From NCBI GenBank assembly GCA_964594065.1, contig CAZQKX010000003.1, positions 1 through 64,000 of the forward strand: DNA of 64,000 nucleotides, read 5' to 3'. This DNA is from 4572-13 sp964594065 (GTDB lineage Bacteria; Planctomycetota; Phycisphaerae; Sedimentisphaerales; Anaerohalosphaeraceae). The position numbers and the translations under genes are program-made. The notes beneath the pieces were generated by a model. That model searched no databases. It saw only the letters and a list, made by a program, of their open reading frames with translations, and was not told the DNA's origin. Positions within the stretch are counted from its first letter, which is position 1. Every line of letters starts with the position of its first letter. Shown piece by piece: positions 50,452 through 60,239 of the stretch.

Positions 50452-51876
50452 TTACACTGAATGTGCCGTTTTCTCTGCGGCTAAAGGAAGAACAAATCCA
50501 AATGTACTGCCCTGGCCTACTTTACTGGTTACAAAAATATTGCCGCCATGAACTGTTTCGACGATCTGTTTGACCAGATTCAGGCCCAAACCTGTTCCTT
50601 TGGCATATTTATTATTCGCTTCAACGCGGAAAAACTTATCAAATACATGGTCCACATCATCCGGCGGAATTCCTACGCCCGTATCCGTGATCGCCACCTT
50701 GATCTGACCATCGCTTTCATCCAGCTCGGAAGTCACCGTAATCTGACCACCGGCAGGTGTATATTTAACGGCATTACTGAGAAGGTTAATGATGACCTGT
50801 GACATCATGTCACGGTCCACATAAACCTGGTCATAAAGAATCGGGGCCTGCGAGACGATCTCGATATTTTTCTCCTGGGCATAACTTGTGATCATTTCAA
50901 CCGCATCCCGGATCACCAGCGCCAAACTATGGGTTTCCTTGTCGACCTTAATCAATCCGGACTCAATACGGGAGATATTAAGAATATCTTCGATTAAACG
51001 ACTCAGCCGCTGCGCCTGACTTTGGATCACCGTGCAAAACTGCTGGATCGTTTCTTCATCCTCAGCCTCACCGTCCACCAGCATTTCCGCATAAGCATTG
51101 ATCGACGCCAGCGGTGTTTTCAACTCATGGGAGACATGGCTGACGAAATCATTTTTCATCTGAGCAATTCCTTTTTCCCGTGTAATATCATGCAGTACAG
51201 AAACGACTTGAACAACATTGCCGGCGTCATCCTCGACGCAGGACAAAACCGCGTCAAATGTGACCGGCTGCCCCTGTCTTTCAAATGTCAATTCATGACG
51301 CACATGGGACGTTTTGCTCTGGCGGGTTTTCTCAATGATCGAAACCAGTGCCTGCTCATGAATGATGTCGCTGCTGTTTTTCGCATCGCCACTGTCAAAT
51401 ATAAAGCCAAACAACGCTTCGGCGGATTCATTGGCAAGAATGACACGGTCCTTTTCGTCCGTTACTAAAACGGTATCTTGAATGCTTTGGATTATTTCTT
51501 CAACGTTGCTTTTGCGTCGGCGAAGCAGTTGAAGCTGCAGATTCAAACTCTTGCTTTCTTCCTGAACTCTCGCCAACTGATCCTGAGAATCCCCTAAGAA
51601 AAGGCGAATCGCCGATGCGGCCTCTTCGAGAACCGTCCCTCTGAAATCTGAAGGAATAATCAGTGCCTGGCTGCCGAGAGACAGGGACATTTTATGAAGC
51701 TGCCGGAGGTGTCTGTGAATAAAAAACACGCACAGTCCGCCGGCGACAATGGCTGCTCCGGCAGAAACAACCAAAACACTCTTCGGAAAAAGCCCCAATC
51801 CAGCCGGCAATGCAACGAACATGCATGCTATGCAGATACTGCTCAGGATTGTCCAGATTAATACTTCTTTCTTCAT
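50452..51876 (-). CDS. Membrane sensor histidine kinase (PAS, HisKA, HATPase)
   Basis: 474 residues. It has two membrane helices at about 5-27 and 32-54 with almost no periplasmic loop, a signalling helix, a PAS domain (about 125-235; TVLVTDEKDRVILANESAEALFG), HisKA with the phospho-His in FVSHVSHELKTPLASINAYAEM, and HATPase with N box INLLSNAVKYTP, G1 ITDTGVGIP, and GTGLGLNLVK. It resembles PhoR/WalK-type kinases. Transcribed between the TPR lipoprotein and the response regulator. Confidence 0.93.
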   Translation of the reverse strand: MKKEVLIWTILSSICIACMFVALPAGLGLFPKSVLVVSAGAAIVAGGLCVFFIHRHLRQLHKMSLSLGSQALIIPSDFRGTVLEEAASAIRLFLGDSQDQLARVQEESKSLNLQLQLLRRRKSNVEEIIQSIQDTVLVTDEKDRVILANESAEALFGFIFDSGDAKNSSDIIHEQALVSIIEKTRQSKTSHVRHELTFERQGQPVTFDAVLSCVEDDAGNVVQVVSVLHDITREKGIAQMKNDFVSHVSHELKTPLASINAYAEMLVDGEAEDEETIQQFCTVIQSQAQRLSRLIEDILNISRIESGLIKVDKETHSLALVIRDAVEMITSYAQEKNIEIVSQAPILYDQVYVDRDMMSQVIINLLSNAVKYTPAGGQITVTSELDESDGQIKVAITDTGVGIPPDDVDHVFDKFFRVEANNKYAKGTGLGLNLVKQIVETVHGGNIFVTSKVGQGSTFGFVLPLAAEKTAHSV

Positions 51877-51894
51877 AACCTCCGTATCATTTCC

Positions 51895-53094
51895 TTATAA
51901 AGACTGTACCGTTTTCTTTAAAAATGCCGTTACCAACTCACTATCGGGATCTAATTGTTCGGCTCGCTCAAATGCCCTGTCGGCCTGTACCGTTTGTCCC
52001 AACTGCCGATAGCACCGTCCCATCATAAACCATGCAAAACCGGAGAAGTTATCATCATGGATAATGACATGGAATGTATCGAGTGACTTTTCGTATTGGC
52101 CCTGCATATACAGCCCACTGGCCAATACGGCATAGGCTTCGGGCCAGGACGGTTTCAACTGAAGTGCCTTATCGGCACAATGAACCGCATGACTGGTCTT
52201 ATCCAACCCCAGTGCGGATCGAGCCATACCCAGCCATATCTCCGGGTCTTCACGATCCACAACCGAAAGCTTATCGTAACAGGACAGCGCTGTGCTATAG
52301 TCCCCGGAATTGAATGAACACATCGCCAGAGACTGCAGCACTATATTATAATGGGCGCTTTGCGGTTGACTTTTCTCCAAAAGAGTGGTGAATTTTTCCG
52401 CTGCCTTATCCCATTTCTTCAATGCCACATAGGCATAACCGCAGGGCTCAAGAACACTCGGATGATTTCCATGCAGAAGCTGAGCCTGCTCATAGGTTTG
52501 GATCGCCTGTTGGATATTGCCTAGTTGATGATGCAGACGGGCCAGTGCCAACAGTAATTCAAGATTTCTTGGTTGATGCTCCAGTCCTGCCTGAAGTGTC
52601 TCTTTGGCCTGTTCAGCCTGACCCTGTTCGATGAGAACCTCGCCCACACTGACCCGGTATTCGGCTTTGGCCGGCTGAAGTTTGAGAGCTTCGCTGTAGT
52701 ACCACAGGGCGCGATCATAATCCTTTTCCATAACAGCCAGCGAACCCAGTTGATGCCAGCCAGCGTCCAGATTGGGATCCAGTTTGACTGCTTTTTCGAA
52801 ATAACCGCGAGCCTGCTCAGTCCGCCCTTCGATAAAATAGATCCGGCCGGTCAGCAGATGTAGCTGGGCCGATTCGGGATCGCTCTGCAGACACTTTTCG
52901 ACAGTTTCCTTGGCTTCTTCAATTTCACCGCGTTCGATCAGGTCTTCCACCAATGGAATTTTAGCCTTGACTGTGGATTGCTCCCAGCCTGCCACCATTT
53001 CCTGCTTTTTGCTTGCATATTCACTGCAGCCGGAAAGACTCAATACCATCCCGGATGCAACAAGAATAACCACCAATTTTTTTAATGTACTCAT
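51895..53094 (-). CDS. TPR-repeat lipoprotein of the pilus locus
   Basis: 399-residue lipoprotein: signal MSTLKKLVVILVASGMVLSLSGC with lipobox LSGC (Cys about 23). It carries about nine or ten TPR units (for example PESAQLHLLTGRIYFIEGR, PNLDAGWHQLGSLAVMEKDYDRALWYY, PEIWLGMARSALGL). PilF/PilW-type TPR lipoproteins pilot the secretin to the outer membrane, and its place 89 bases after the secretin gene fits that role, though it is longer than PilF (about 250). The ATG at 53094 is preferred to an extended frame with no signal. Confidence 0.88.
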   Translation of the reverse strand: MSTLKKLVVILVASGMVLSLSGCSEYASKKQEMVAGWEQSTVKAKIPLVEDLIERGEIEEAKETVEKCLQSDPESAQLHLLTGRIYFIEGRTEQARGYFEKAVKLDPNLDAGWHQLGSLAVMEKDYDRALWYYSEALKLQPAKAEYRVSVGEVLIEQGQAEQAKETLQAGLEHQPRNLELLLALARLHHQLGNIQQAIQTYEQAQLLHGNHPSVLEPCGYAYVALKKWDKAAEKFTTLLEKSQPQSAHYNIVLQSLAMCSFNSGDYSTALSCYDKLSVVDREDPEIWLGMARSALGLDKTSHAVHCADKALQLKPSWPEAYAVLASGLYMQGQYEKSLDTFHVIIHDDNFSGFAWFMMGRCYRQLGQTVQADRAFERAEQLDPDSELVTAFLKKTVQSL

Positions 53095-53183
53095 GATTGT
53101 CCCCTGTCTTCTTCCATAAGTTAGGGTATCCGGGTTTCGACGGCACCAAAACACCGCCGAAACCCGGGAGTTCTTAATAACAG

Positions 53184-54884
53184 TTACCGGCGTAGCCACT
53201 TACCGGATTCTTCTTTTTCAATCGCACGCAGCATGATCTGCTCTATCTTTCCAACCTGGTCCGGCTGGGTTTCACGAATAATGCGTTCTTTCAAACGCAG
53301 TTCATCAAGATAGCCGCGGTCCATGTCACTGTATTCACAATTGAGCAGTGCCAATGCCGCCTCGGGTTGACCTTCGGTGTAAAGCTCGACGGCCTGTGCA
53401 TAACGATCTTCTTCAATGCGCGCCCGGCTCATCCACGTAATGTTTTTACGTGCATCATACGCCAAACGCATTACATCGCTCATTCGGTCAGTACCGTCGG
53501 CATCCTCAGGATCGTTGATGATATGAGGTGTGATCAGCACGATCAATTCAGTACGAACCGACTGGTCATTGATACTGCGAAACAGGTCACCAATAATAGG
53601 CAAATCACCTAAAATAGGAAGTTGAGAACGGCTCAATGTCGTTTCTTCCTGGAACAGACCGCCCAGAACGATGGTCTTGCCATTTTTGACCATGACATTC
53701 GTCATTACTTCTGTCGTTGTTTCATTAGGCAGAACAGTCCCCGCAGCAACTTCAACAACTTCGCCGGTACTTTGCTTAGGATATAGTTCCATGCGAATCA
53801 TGCCATCCTTACAGATGAAGGGGCGAAATTCCAGCACGGTACCGGTTTCCAGGAATTCCACTTCCTGGGTAGAAGTGCCGCCGTCACTAAGGCTTTCTGA
53901 ACTTAAGTAACCGTCTCGATTACCAATAATAATCTTTCCGGCTTGTTTATTCAGTGCCATAATCTTGGGATTAGCCAGAATGGTTGTATCCGTAATCATA
54001 TCCAATGCCCGAATCAGCACTTCCACATTATCTTCGAGAATTCCGATACTTAAACCACCGGTTGACACACCGCTTGCCAGCCCACTTACGGAAGCACCCG
54101 ATGTCCCAAGTGCAACACCGGTTGTAGCGCTGAGATTTTGCCAGTCAATACCAAACTCAGTCGTTTCATCCAGGACGGCTTTCAGATAGGTTACTTCGAT
54201 CAGCACCTGAGGAGGCTGGATATCAACCTGTTCGAGAGTTTCACGGATATTGGCGATATTTTCAGGATAATCATTGACAACCAAACGATCCCGAATCGCC
54301 AGCGTATCGCCACCCTGACCGGGCACTGTATCCAACGCCGCGGGGCTGGTTACGCCCAGTTGGCCGAATTCGCTCAACAAGGGTACGGCAAGCTTCTCTG
54401 CTTCGGCTGCATTGATGTAATACAAAAGAATCATGTCATTTTCAAAGCGGCTCTTGTCGGCCATGAATTCTTCATTGGTGTAAACTTTGATGAAGTTGCC
54501 CTTGATCTCGTACTTATGCGTTCCGAGAATTGCCTGAAGGGCCTCTTCGAAGGTCACATCATACAGATTGGTGACGGTTACAATGCCGTCAACCGTAGCC
54601 GAGGGCACAATATTCTTCTGAAACATCTGAGCCAGCATTGCAAGGGCGTCCGTAATCGCCATATCCTTCTTGAAGCTGATTGTCTGGATCGATTGGCCGG
54701 TTAGTGATTCCTGCACCTCGGCTTCCGCCTGAACAGTACCGGCAACCGCTGCCACGATCGGTTCAGCACTGGCCTGCGGGATCTGTCCCATAAGGACCAT
54801 CGCGCCGATGGTAAAAATCAGCGTCCATGTTCCAAACAAGACAAACCGCTTGTGTTCAACGTTACTTTTTTGTTTTACATACAT
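53184..54884 (-). CDS. pilQ: Secretin (PilQ/GspD family)
   Basis: 566-residue outer-membrane channel subunit. Signal/TM about 15-40, STN/N0-type domain (about 65-150; ISFKKDMAITDALAMLAQMF), N1-like domain with a Gly-rich loop (150-230), then IQPPQVLIEVTYLKAVLDETTEFGIDW and the secretin beta-domain (about 285-465) ending SQLPILGDLPIIGDLFRS and ELIVLITPHII. A helical C-terminal tail (470-566) may be the pilotin-binding segment. Fewer N-domains than classic GspD and no AMIN domain. Preceded by pilM-N-O-P. Confidence 0.92.
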   Translation of the reverse strand: MYVKQKSNVEHKRFVLFGTWTLIFTIGAMVLMGQIPQASAEPIVAAVAGTVQAEAEVQESLTGQSIQTISFKKDMAITDALAMLAQMFQKNIVPSATVDGIVTVTNLYDVTFEEALQAILGTHKYEIKGNFIKVYTNEEFMADKSRFENDMILLYYINAAEAEKLAVPLLSEFGQLGVTSPAALDTVPGQGGDTLAIRDRLVVNDYPENIANIRETLEQVDIQPPQVLIEVTYLKAVLDETTEFGIDWQNLSATTGVALGTSGASVSGLASGVSTGGLSIGILEDNVEVLIRALDMITDTTILANPKIMALNKQAGKIIIGNRDGYLSSESLSDGGTSTQEVEFLETGTVLEFRPFICKDGMIRMELYPKQSTGEVVEVAAGTVLPNETTTEVMTNVMVKNGKTIVLGGLFQEETTLSRSQLPILGDLPIIGDLFRSINDQSVRTELIVLITPHIINDPEDADGTDRMSDVMRLAYDARKNITWMSRARIEEDRYAQAVELYTEGQPEAALALLNCEYSDMDRGYLDELRLKERIIRETQPDQVGKIEQIMLRAIEKEESGKWLRR

Positions 54885-54899
54885 ACGACACCATCCTTT

Positions 54900-55535
54900 C
54901 TACTTTTCAACCATTTCGGTTATCTTCAATGTGATCGAGAATTTGTTCCATGTGAACAACGCCTCATTTTCTTTAATTTCCTTTAACGACAGTTCATATT
55001 GGTCAGGTCCCTCTTTCACCGTCAGTACGGATCCAACGGCTAAAACAATATCATTAACAAAAACCTGTGCAGGTTTGTCATCCGATCCATGGATAACCGC
55101 CCCAAGCGCCAGGGTTTTGGCTATTTTATTCAGATTCAACTGATGTCTCTTTTCAAGATTATCTTTCTCAGATGAAACCTCCGCTTCGGAGACAACCTCA
55201 TCTTCTTTTTCATTGAAGTCAAAAGCTTTCCAATTCGTCGTACTAAACATATCGCCCGTAAGAACGTCATGGCGTCCCTTTAAAAAGGCAAGCGTAACCG
55301 GTTGAAATTTGACGGGAGCAGGCACATTTATCTCCTGCTGCTCCTGAAGCTGTAACTCTGATAAATCCTGGGCATTGGCCGTTGCCGGGCCTCCTTTGCC
55401 TCTCAACAAAACCCGTCCCCAAAGCAGCGCCATAAGGCTGAGCAAAACCACAGCGGCAATAGTCTTACCACTCAGATTCTGCAACTTGGTGGCAACCGAA
55501 ACATTTTTCTGGTTATTTTGTGCTTTTCGTTTCAT
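54900..55535 (-). CDS. PilP/GspC-like alignment-complex protein
   Basis: 211 residues with one N-terminal membrane helix (about 25-43) and a periplasmic part. The C-terminal HR-like beta domain (about 135-211; LGAVIHGSDDKPAQVFVNDIVLAVGSVLTV) resembles the secretin-contacting domain of PilP/GspC. Position between pilO and the secretin gene supports this. Sequence similarity is weak, so the call rests partly on order. Confidence 0.75.
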   Translation of the reverse strand: MKRKAQNNQKNVSVATKLQNLSGKTIAAVVLLSLMALLWGRVLLRGKGGPATANAQDLSELQLQEQQEINVPAPVKFQPVTLAFLKGRHDVLTGDMFSTTNWKAFDFNEKEDEVVSEAEVSSEKDNLEKRHQLNLNKIAKTLALGAVIHGSDDKPAQVFVNDIVLAVGSVLTVKEGPDQYELSLKEIKENEALFTWNKFSITLKITEMVEK

Positions 55536-55540
55536 GACTT

Positions 55541-56089
55541 TTAACTGTTACTCACTTTTCCAGGTTGATAATATACTTTTACTTTCGCATTCATCTTGAC
55601 AATGGCACTAAAATTATCACTGTTTTCCAGTTGAAGTTCTTCAAAACAAACCAACCGGTCAAATTGTTCCACTGATTGTACAAACTCGAATATTTGTGCC
55701 AATGTCCCCTTGCACTCAATCTGCAAAGGAATACAGCACAGGTCATCTGACTTTTGCTCAGCACCCGGCTGAACCAATTGGTCCTGAAGTTTGCATTCGT
55801 TCATAATCTCAGCAATCTGCTGCCAAAGCTGTGAAAACTGTTTTCCTTCAGGAATCTTGGTCAGATAGTCACTTTGTTTTCCTTCCAGTTCCTTTATTTG
55901 CAGCTTCAGTTCAGGTAGCCGACGGCTGTATTCCTTAATCTCTTCCATCGAAAGACTTTGCTGAGCCATTTGCTTTTTCAATTCCAGTTTTTTTCTGACG
56001 ATGGGTATATACCGGAACACACCGAAGCCCACCAGGATGGCCGCTCCGAGCACTAATATCATCGTTTGATGTCTGTCAATCCGCTTCAT
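55541..56089 (-). CDS. PilO-like pilus assembly protein
   Basis: 182 residues: one N-terminal membrane helix (about 10-28), a coiled coil (30-75; KKLELKKQMAQQSLSMEEIKE) and a ferredoxin-like periplasmic domain (90-175; CCIPLQIECKGTLAQIFEFVQSVEQFDRLVCFEEL). This is the PilO pattern. Forms heterodimers with PilN in the inner-membrane alignment complex. It lies 9 bases after pilN. Confidence 0.85.
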   Translation of the reverse strand: MKRIDRHQTMILVLGAAILVGFGVFRYIPIVRKKLELKKQMAQQSLSMEEIKEYSRRLPELKLQIKELEGKQSDYLTKIPEGKQFSQLWQQIAEIMNECKLQDQLVQPGAEQKSDDLCCIPLQIECKGTLAQIFEFVQSVEQFDRLVCFEELQLENSDNFSAIVKMNAKVKVYYQPGKVSNS

Positions 56090-56098
56090 ATCCGGACC

Positions 56099-56761
56099 TT
56101 AATTCTGAATCTTATAATCGGCAACAAAACACTGTATTTCAAATTCAGTCACATCATGCTCTTTAATTTTTTTAGGTCTTGAATAGACAAGTGACTCTTG
56201 CTCAAAATAATCCGACTGTTCAAGCCGGAAAATCAACTTGGCTGCATCAGCCGGCTGAGCTGCTATTCCGGTAAAAACAACTTTTGTTCGCGACGGCGAT
56301 AAACATAACGAGTTTAAATCCATTTTTTCCGTACGCTGGCCGACCTGGACAACCGCTCCTGTCGAAGCCGACTTTTTTTTCTGAGCCGCTTCGATCACTT
56401 CATCCTTCAAAGACAGCTTGCTGAGAATAACATCTTCTCGAATTAGATAAGACAATTCTGCGACCACACATGATATCTTTGTTCGCGGCGTAACGGCCTC
56501 AAGAATATCAGATCGATGCTTCAGTGATACAATTTCTGCTTCCAGTAAAAGGCTTTCACTGATCTTCATTTTTCCCTTTTCAAAACCCTTCTGGATATTT
56601 TCAACATCGGCACCAACCCGTTCCACATACCGGCCAACAACAAAACTCCAGAACAGCATCACCGCCAGCAATGACGCCAATAAAACATATTGGCGATGAT
56701 AGCGTTTTCTGCGATTCTGGTTCGCCGTATACCATTCGGGGATAAAATCTAATTCTTTCAT
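56099..56761 (-). CDS. PilN-like pilus assembly protein
   Basis: 220 residues: short cytoplasmic N-terminus (FIPEWY, a PilM-binding-like segment), a membrane helix at about 24-46, coiled coil and ferredoxin-like domain. Its start overlaps the pilM stop by 4 bases. It links PilM in the cytoplasm to PilO in the periplasm. Confidence 0.83.
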   Translation of the reverse strand: MKELDFIPEWYTANQNRRKRYHRQYVLLASLLAVMLFWSFVVGRYVERVGADVENIQKGFEKGKMKISESLLLEAEIVSLKHRSDILEAVTPRTKISCVVAELSYLIREDVILSKLSLKDEVIEAAQKKKSASTGAVVQVGQRTEKMDLNSLCLSPSRTKVVFTGIAAQPADAAKLIFRLEQSDYFEQESLVYSRPKKIKEHDVTEFEIQCFVADYKIQN

Positions 56762-57888
56762 GCCTCACTTACCGTCGTGACAGGTTGTATCGTCTGTTCC
56801 TGATTTAATTCGATTCCCTTTAACGCAAGCCCAACGGCAACGGCCCACTCACACATCTGGGGATTTCGCCGTCGATTAAAGTTGGCTTTTGATAAATCGT
56901 ATCCGCGTAAAGGCTCTGCAATTCGGATTTCCATGCCCAGGTGACGCCGAATCGAGTCCATCAATACCGCCTCGTAGGCTTCCCCGCCGGCAAAAACAGC
57001 TTCCGCTGGTCGCTGGCCGCGGAATGTAACCGAGTAATATTTAAAGCAAAGCGATATTTCATGTGCCAAATCTTCGATGGAATTGGTCATCGCATCGATT
57101 ACCGCACGGGATGTTTCATCGTTAATGCTGCTCGTATCCGGATCACGCATACGGATGCGAAGCTGAGCAGCTTCATCGATGCTAATACCAAGACTTGAAG
57201 CCACTTTCTCGTTTAACTGATCGCCGGCGATGGGGATCTGCTTGACAAAGGCAATACTCTGGCCTTTGCCAATGATCACAGTGGTGAACTTTGAACCCAG
57301 ATCAACGAATACGCTGACAAGTTCATGATCTTCCCGCCGTCGCAGGGTCGTTTGAAAACTGCGGAATAGCGCATGTGGAACTGTGTCAATCGAAACCGGC
57401 GTCAAATTCGCCTCTTCGAGCAAACTGATGTGGCCGGCCAGCTGTTCGCGGTTAATCCCGAAAAAGATCACTTCGTTTTTAATCTCTTCGCCCTGGTAAA
57501 CGTTTCCGGCGACCATATAGCGTATTTCATCCTGTTGTGAATTCATTCCAAACCGTTCAGCAACTTCCGTTTCAATAATCTCTTCGATCTGTTCGGGTTC
57601 ATTTGTATCCAACCGAAGACTCTTAATTTTCACAAGATCACTGGGCAAACAGGAAATCACCTGTCCCCCGGTAAATCCTCCCTCACGATACATCTTTTGA
57701 AGCAAATCAATCACGCCCTGACGCCATGGTTCAGACCCCGGTTCCAGGTTCCGATCGATCAACTCTTCTTCTGCCGCTACAACGTGGATTGTATCATTAT
57801 CACAGCTAAGCTGTATCATCTTGATGATCGAATGTCCGACATCCAATCCGATCGGTTGCGATTTTTGCTTAAACAAGAACTCAAACAT
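56758..57888 (-). CDS. pilM: PilM actin-like pilus assembly protein
   Basis: 376-residue cytoplasmic protein with the actin/FtsA fold: phosphate-1 loop GLDVGHSIIKMIQL at the N-terminus, phosphate-2 VFVDLGSKFTTVIIGKG, and adenosine segment AVFAGGEAY. It is the first of the pilMNOPQ block and starts 43 bases after the GspH-like pilin gene. Nucleotide-dependent binding to PilN is known for the family. Confidence 0.92.
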   Translation of the reverse strand: MFEFLFKQKSQPIGLDVGHSIIKMIQLSCDNDTIHVVAAEEELIDRNLEPGSEPWRQGVIDLLQKMYREGGFTGGQVISCLPSDLVKIKSLRLDTNEPEQIEEIIETEVAERFGMNSQQDEIRYMVAGNVYQGEEIKNEVIFFGINREQLAGHISLLEEANLTPVSIDTVPHALFRSFQTTLRRREDHELVSVFVDLGSKFTTVIIGKGQSIAFVKQIPIAGDQLNEKVASSLGISIDEAAQLRIRMRDPDTSSINDETSRAVIDAMTNSIEDLAHEISLCFKYYSVTFRGQRPAEAVFAGGEAYEAVLMDSIRRHLGMEIRIAEPLRGYDLSKANFNRRRNPQMCEWAVAVGLALKGIELNQEQTIQPVTTVSEA

Positions 57889-57931
57889 CTTACTTGAACC
57901 TTGCTATATTGATTTCTTATTAGTTGCCTTT

Positions 57932-58471
57932 TTAAGGCCCGGTAATCGTTACATATCCCGTCATGGGTTCTATATTGACATTCATTGTAAAAGTATCCGC
58001 CTGCAGGGTAATGGCACCATTGTTCAAAGCATTGGCAGGATCGGTTGTCATTTCAGCGTAAGGACTGCCCAGATAATCAAATGTCACCGTCTGGGTCGCG
58101 GGCGAATTAAATACAACCGTGGCGATATTGACCCGGTTGAAATTATTGTCCGAAGAAAAATCAATAACATACTGACCGGGATGGACGGGATGACCGATCA
58201 CTGTGTTCGTCGCGGTCTCGCGAATGTCATAGGATTCATTGGCAGGATCAAATACGACCGAGTAGCCTTTTTGATGTGTTACCGCCAACCCCTTGGCATA
58301 ATCCAGATCGGCAGCAATACGATTGGCCGCGGCGCGCACCTGCATGTCCGCAGCACCGGAAAACATGGGAACCGCCATCAATGCGGCAATGCCAATGATA
58401 ATGACCACAATGATGATTTCGATCAAGGTGAAGCCGCCGGCAAACGTTGTCTGTTTCTTTAAAATCGTCAT
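57932..58471 (-). CDS. GspH/FimT-like pseudopilin
   Basis: 179-residue prepilin with a class III signal: cleavage after Gly in AGGFTLIEIIIVVIIIGIAAL with Glu5 present. The globular part is beta-rich and hydrophilic. It is expected to be processed by a prepilin peptidase (none in the window). It lies just upstream of pilM. Confidence 0.88.
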   Translation of the reverse strand: MTILKKQTTFAGGFTLIEIIIVVIIIGIAALMAVPMFSGAADMQVRAAANRIAADLDYAKGLAVTHQKGYSVVFDPANESYDIRETATNTVIGHPVHPGQYVIDFSSDNNFNRVNIATVVFNSPATQTVTFDYLGSPYAEMTTDPANALNNGAITLQADTFTMNVNIEPMTGYVTITGP

Positions 58472-58833
58472 AATTTATCTCTTTTCATATACTTAATCAC
58501 AGGGGATTCGACACAAATCCCAATTCAATTGTCGTCATCCACCGGTCCAGGCTTAATCGACGATATCTTCGAAATTAGAAAGACGGGAATTTTTTTGGAG
58601 ATGCGTTCACTGATGCAGCACTCCGGACGAGTACCGAAAAAATGAAATGAAACAGGATCGGGGTAAACTGCAATAATGACACTAATAAGGCCGATGTCGA
58701 AGCGCCACAGCCCTTACAATCCCTAAAATCTGAATAACCCCTGCAAGGCCAATGCGGCCGTCTGCAAGAATCAAGTGTGTCAAAATAGTATATCTTTGTT
58801 GGTGTCGGCATTCGTTGATCTACTTATCGGACA
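58472..58833 (-). other. 362-base gap within the pilus locus, no recognisable gene
   Basis: Between the GspK-like and GspH-like genes. One 78-codon open frame (58811-58575, minus) encodes a Cys-rich then hydrophobic peptide with no prepilin motif or similarity I recognise and no ribosome site. A second frame gives an Ile/Leu-rich 39-residue stretch with no start codon. Could be a decayed pseudopilin or a spacer with an internal promoter. Confidence 0.4.
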
Positions 58834-59298
58834 TTATTCTTCACGCCGAATTGAGATGTAGTATGCGCTGCCCGAATTGGTGTCATAAAGCAATTGGCCA
58901 TACAATGCGCTGGCGGCCTGCTGCTGCCCATCAATTGATTTGTAAGCCCTGCATGTCACGGAATATGTATAAACATTGGGGTCGGTTGCAGCAACGGGGG
59001 AGTCGACGGTTAAATCATATTCCAGGCTATTGGAGGCCGATCCCCAGTCAGCAGACTGAGCGCTTACGCTGTAAGGAATACCGTTGGGGTCCTGAACCAG
59101 AGCCCAGGCGATTTCTAAACCGCCCCACGCCGCATAATCAGTCTCATTGCGAACACGAAAATTTCGGCCGCAAGCCAAGGCAACATCCGAACGGGCAATA
59201 AAACCCGAAGAGATGATGACAATAGCCATTACGATGAATAAAATCACCAACATCGCCATGCCTTTGCGTGAATTTTTTGTTCTATGTTTTCGTCTCAT
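58834..59298 (-). CDS. GspK/PilX-like minor pseudopilin (short)
   Basis: 154 residues with the GspK-type N-terminus KGMAMLVILFIVMAIVIISS, which lacks Glu5 as GspK does, after a basic leader (MRRKHRTKNSR). The globular domain (YAAWGGLEIAWALVQDPNG, GSAYYISIRREE) is about half the usual size. GspK caps the pseudopilus tip with GspI and GspJ. Order V-W-K here equals I-J-K, supporting the call. Confidence 0.75.
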   Translation of the reverse strand: MRRKHRTKNSRKGMAMLVILFIVMAIVIISSGFIARSDVALACGRNFRVRNETDYAAWGGLEIAWALVQDPNGIPYSVSAQSADWGSASNSLEYDLTVDSPVAATDPNVYTYSVTCRAYKSIDGQQQAASALYGQLLYDTNSGSAYYISIRREE

Positions 59299-59315
59299 AT
59301 GTTCCAGTTTAAAGC

Positions 59316-59810
59316 TTATCCATTGCCGGAACCCCGCAACTTGGCATTGATCGTATGCCGTTGCGTTTGTCCGTTTTCTTCCAAATCATACCAAATCGTT
59401 ATAAAGCCAACATTGGCGGGGTCAGAAGGATCATCGTATCCAAAAGCAGCATTTTCACATTGTCCATATTGCCCGCCATTCTGAATCTGGATCACATTAT
59501 CAGGTGCAGCGCTGATAACCCACGTTGTTTCATCAGCGTCAACAACACCGTCAGCATTCGTATCATGCCATAGCTCAAATCCGGTAGAAGACGCGGACGT
59601 GACGCCATTGGCACGCATGATCAAATCGGTTAAACGGACATTAACATGCCGCACCGTAGATTGCTCACGGCTCATTTCATCGGTCGCTTCTTTGGCCGAA
59701 CTCGTCGCGTAAGCCAATGTCGCGACCGCCGATAAGATGATCGAAGTCACCAGCAAAGCGATCATCAGCTCAACCAATGTAAAACCGGATTGTTTTCGAG
59801 ACTTATCCAT
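59316..59810 (-). CDS. PilW/GspJ-like minor pseudopilin
   Basis: 164 residues with prepilin motif QSGFTLVELMIALLVTSIIL (Gly-1, Glu5). The body carries DTNADGVVDADET, a likely Ca2+-binding loop of EF-hand type. Its start touches the stop of the preceding pilV-like gene (1-base overlap, TAATG type), so translation is coupled. Confidence 0.85.
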   Translation of the reverse strand: MDKSRKQSGFTLVELMIALLVTSIILSAVATLAYATSSAKEATDEMSREQSTVRHVNVRLTDLIMRANGVTSASSTGFELWHDTNADGVVDADETTWVISAAPDNVIQIQNGGQYGQCENAAFGYDDPSDPANVGFITIWYDLEENGQTQRHTINAKLRGSGNG

Positions 59811-60229
59811 TATCCATGGTCGCCTACCAAGGTTGTTATACGTGCTATTTTATCGCTATCGTAATAAACCGTCACTGTGACAACGACAAGATCGATGGAC
59901 CCCACCGCCGCCGACTGACACCTCACGCTCCGGCTGAAACCCGAATAGGCCGAACCGGTATGCACCGCTCCGGCTGCATCCAGCAAGGCACCTTCTGATT
60001 CACTGTAAGCACTATAAGTTGAGATAATATCCGCGTAATTCGTAACCAGGATCTTTTCCATCAACTCCGATGCCAGGTTCGCCGCCATCGTCTGTTTAGC
60101 CCCTTCGGCGTGTACAGATGTGGCATTGGCAAAGGGCAGCAGAATCCCCGCCGCCGCGATCGCCAACAGCACCATCGCTATCGTCGCTTCTAATAGCGTA
60201 AAACCGGATTTTCGTTGTTGTCTTATCAT
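59810..60229 (-). CDS. PilV/GspI-like minor pseudopilin
   Basis: 139 residues from ATG 60229 with motif KSGFTLLEATIAMVLLAIAA. Other in-frame starts at 60241 and 60250 would put a hairpin-forming repeat into the coding sequence; 60229 gives a normal 9-residue leader. Part of the tip complex with GspJ- and GspK-like proteins. Confidence 0.83.
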   Translation of the reverse strand: MIRQQRKSGFTLLEATIAMVLLAIAAAGILLPFANATSVHAEGAKQTMAANLASELMEKILVTNYADIISTYSAYSESEGALLDAAGAVHTGSAYSGFSRSVRCQSAAVGSIDLVVVTVTVYYDSDKIARITTLVGDHG

Positions 60230-60239
60230 TTTTTTAACC

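Noticed and set aside
58575..58811. Small gene in the pilus locus gap
   Set aside because: No ribosome site, no prepilin motif and no recognisable similarity; composition looks like chance open frame.
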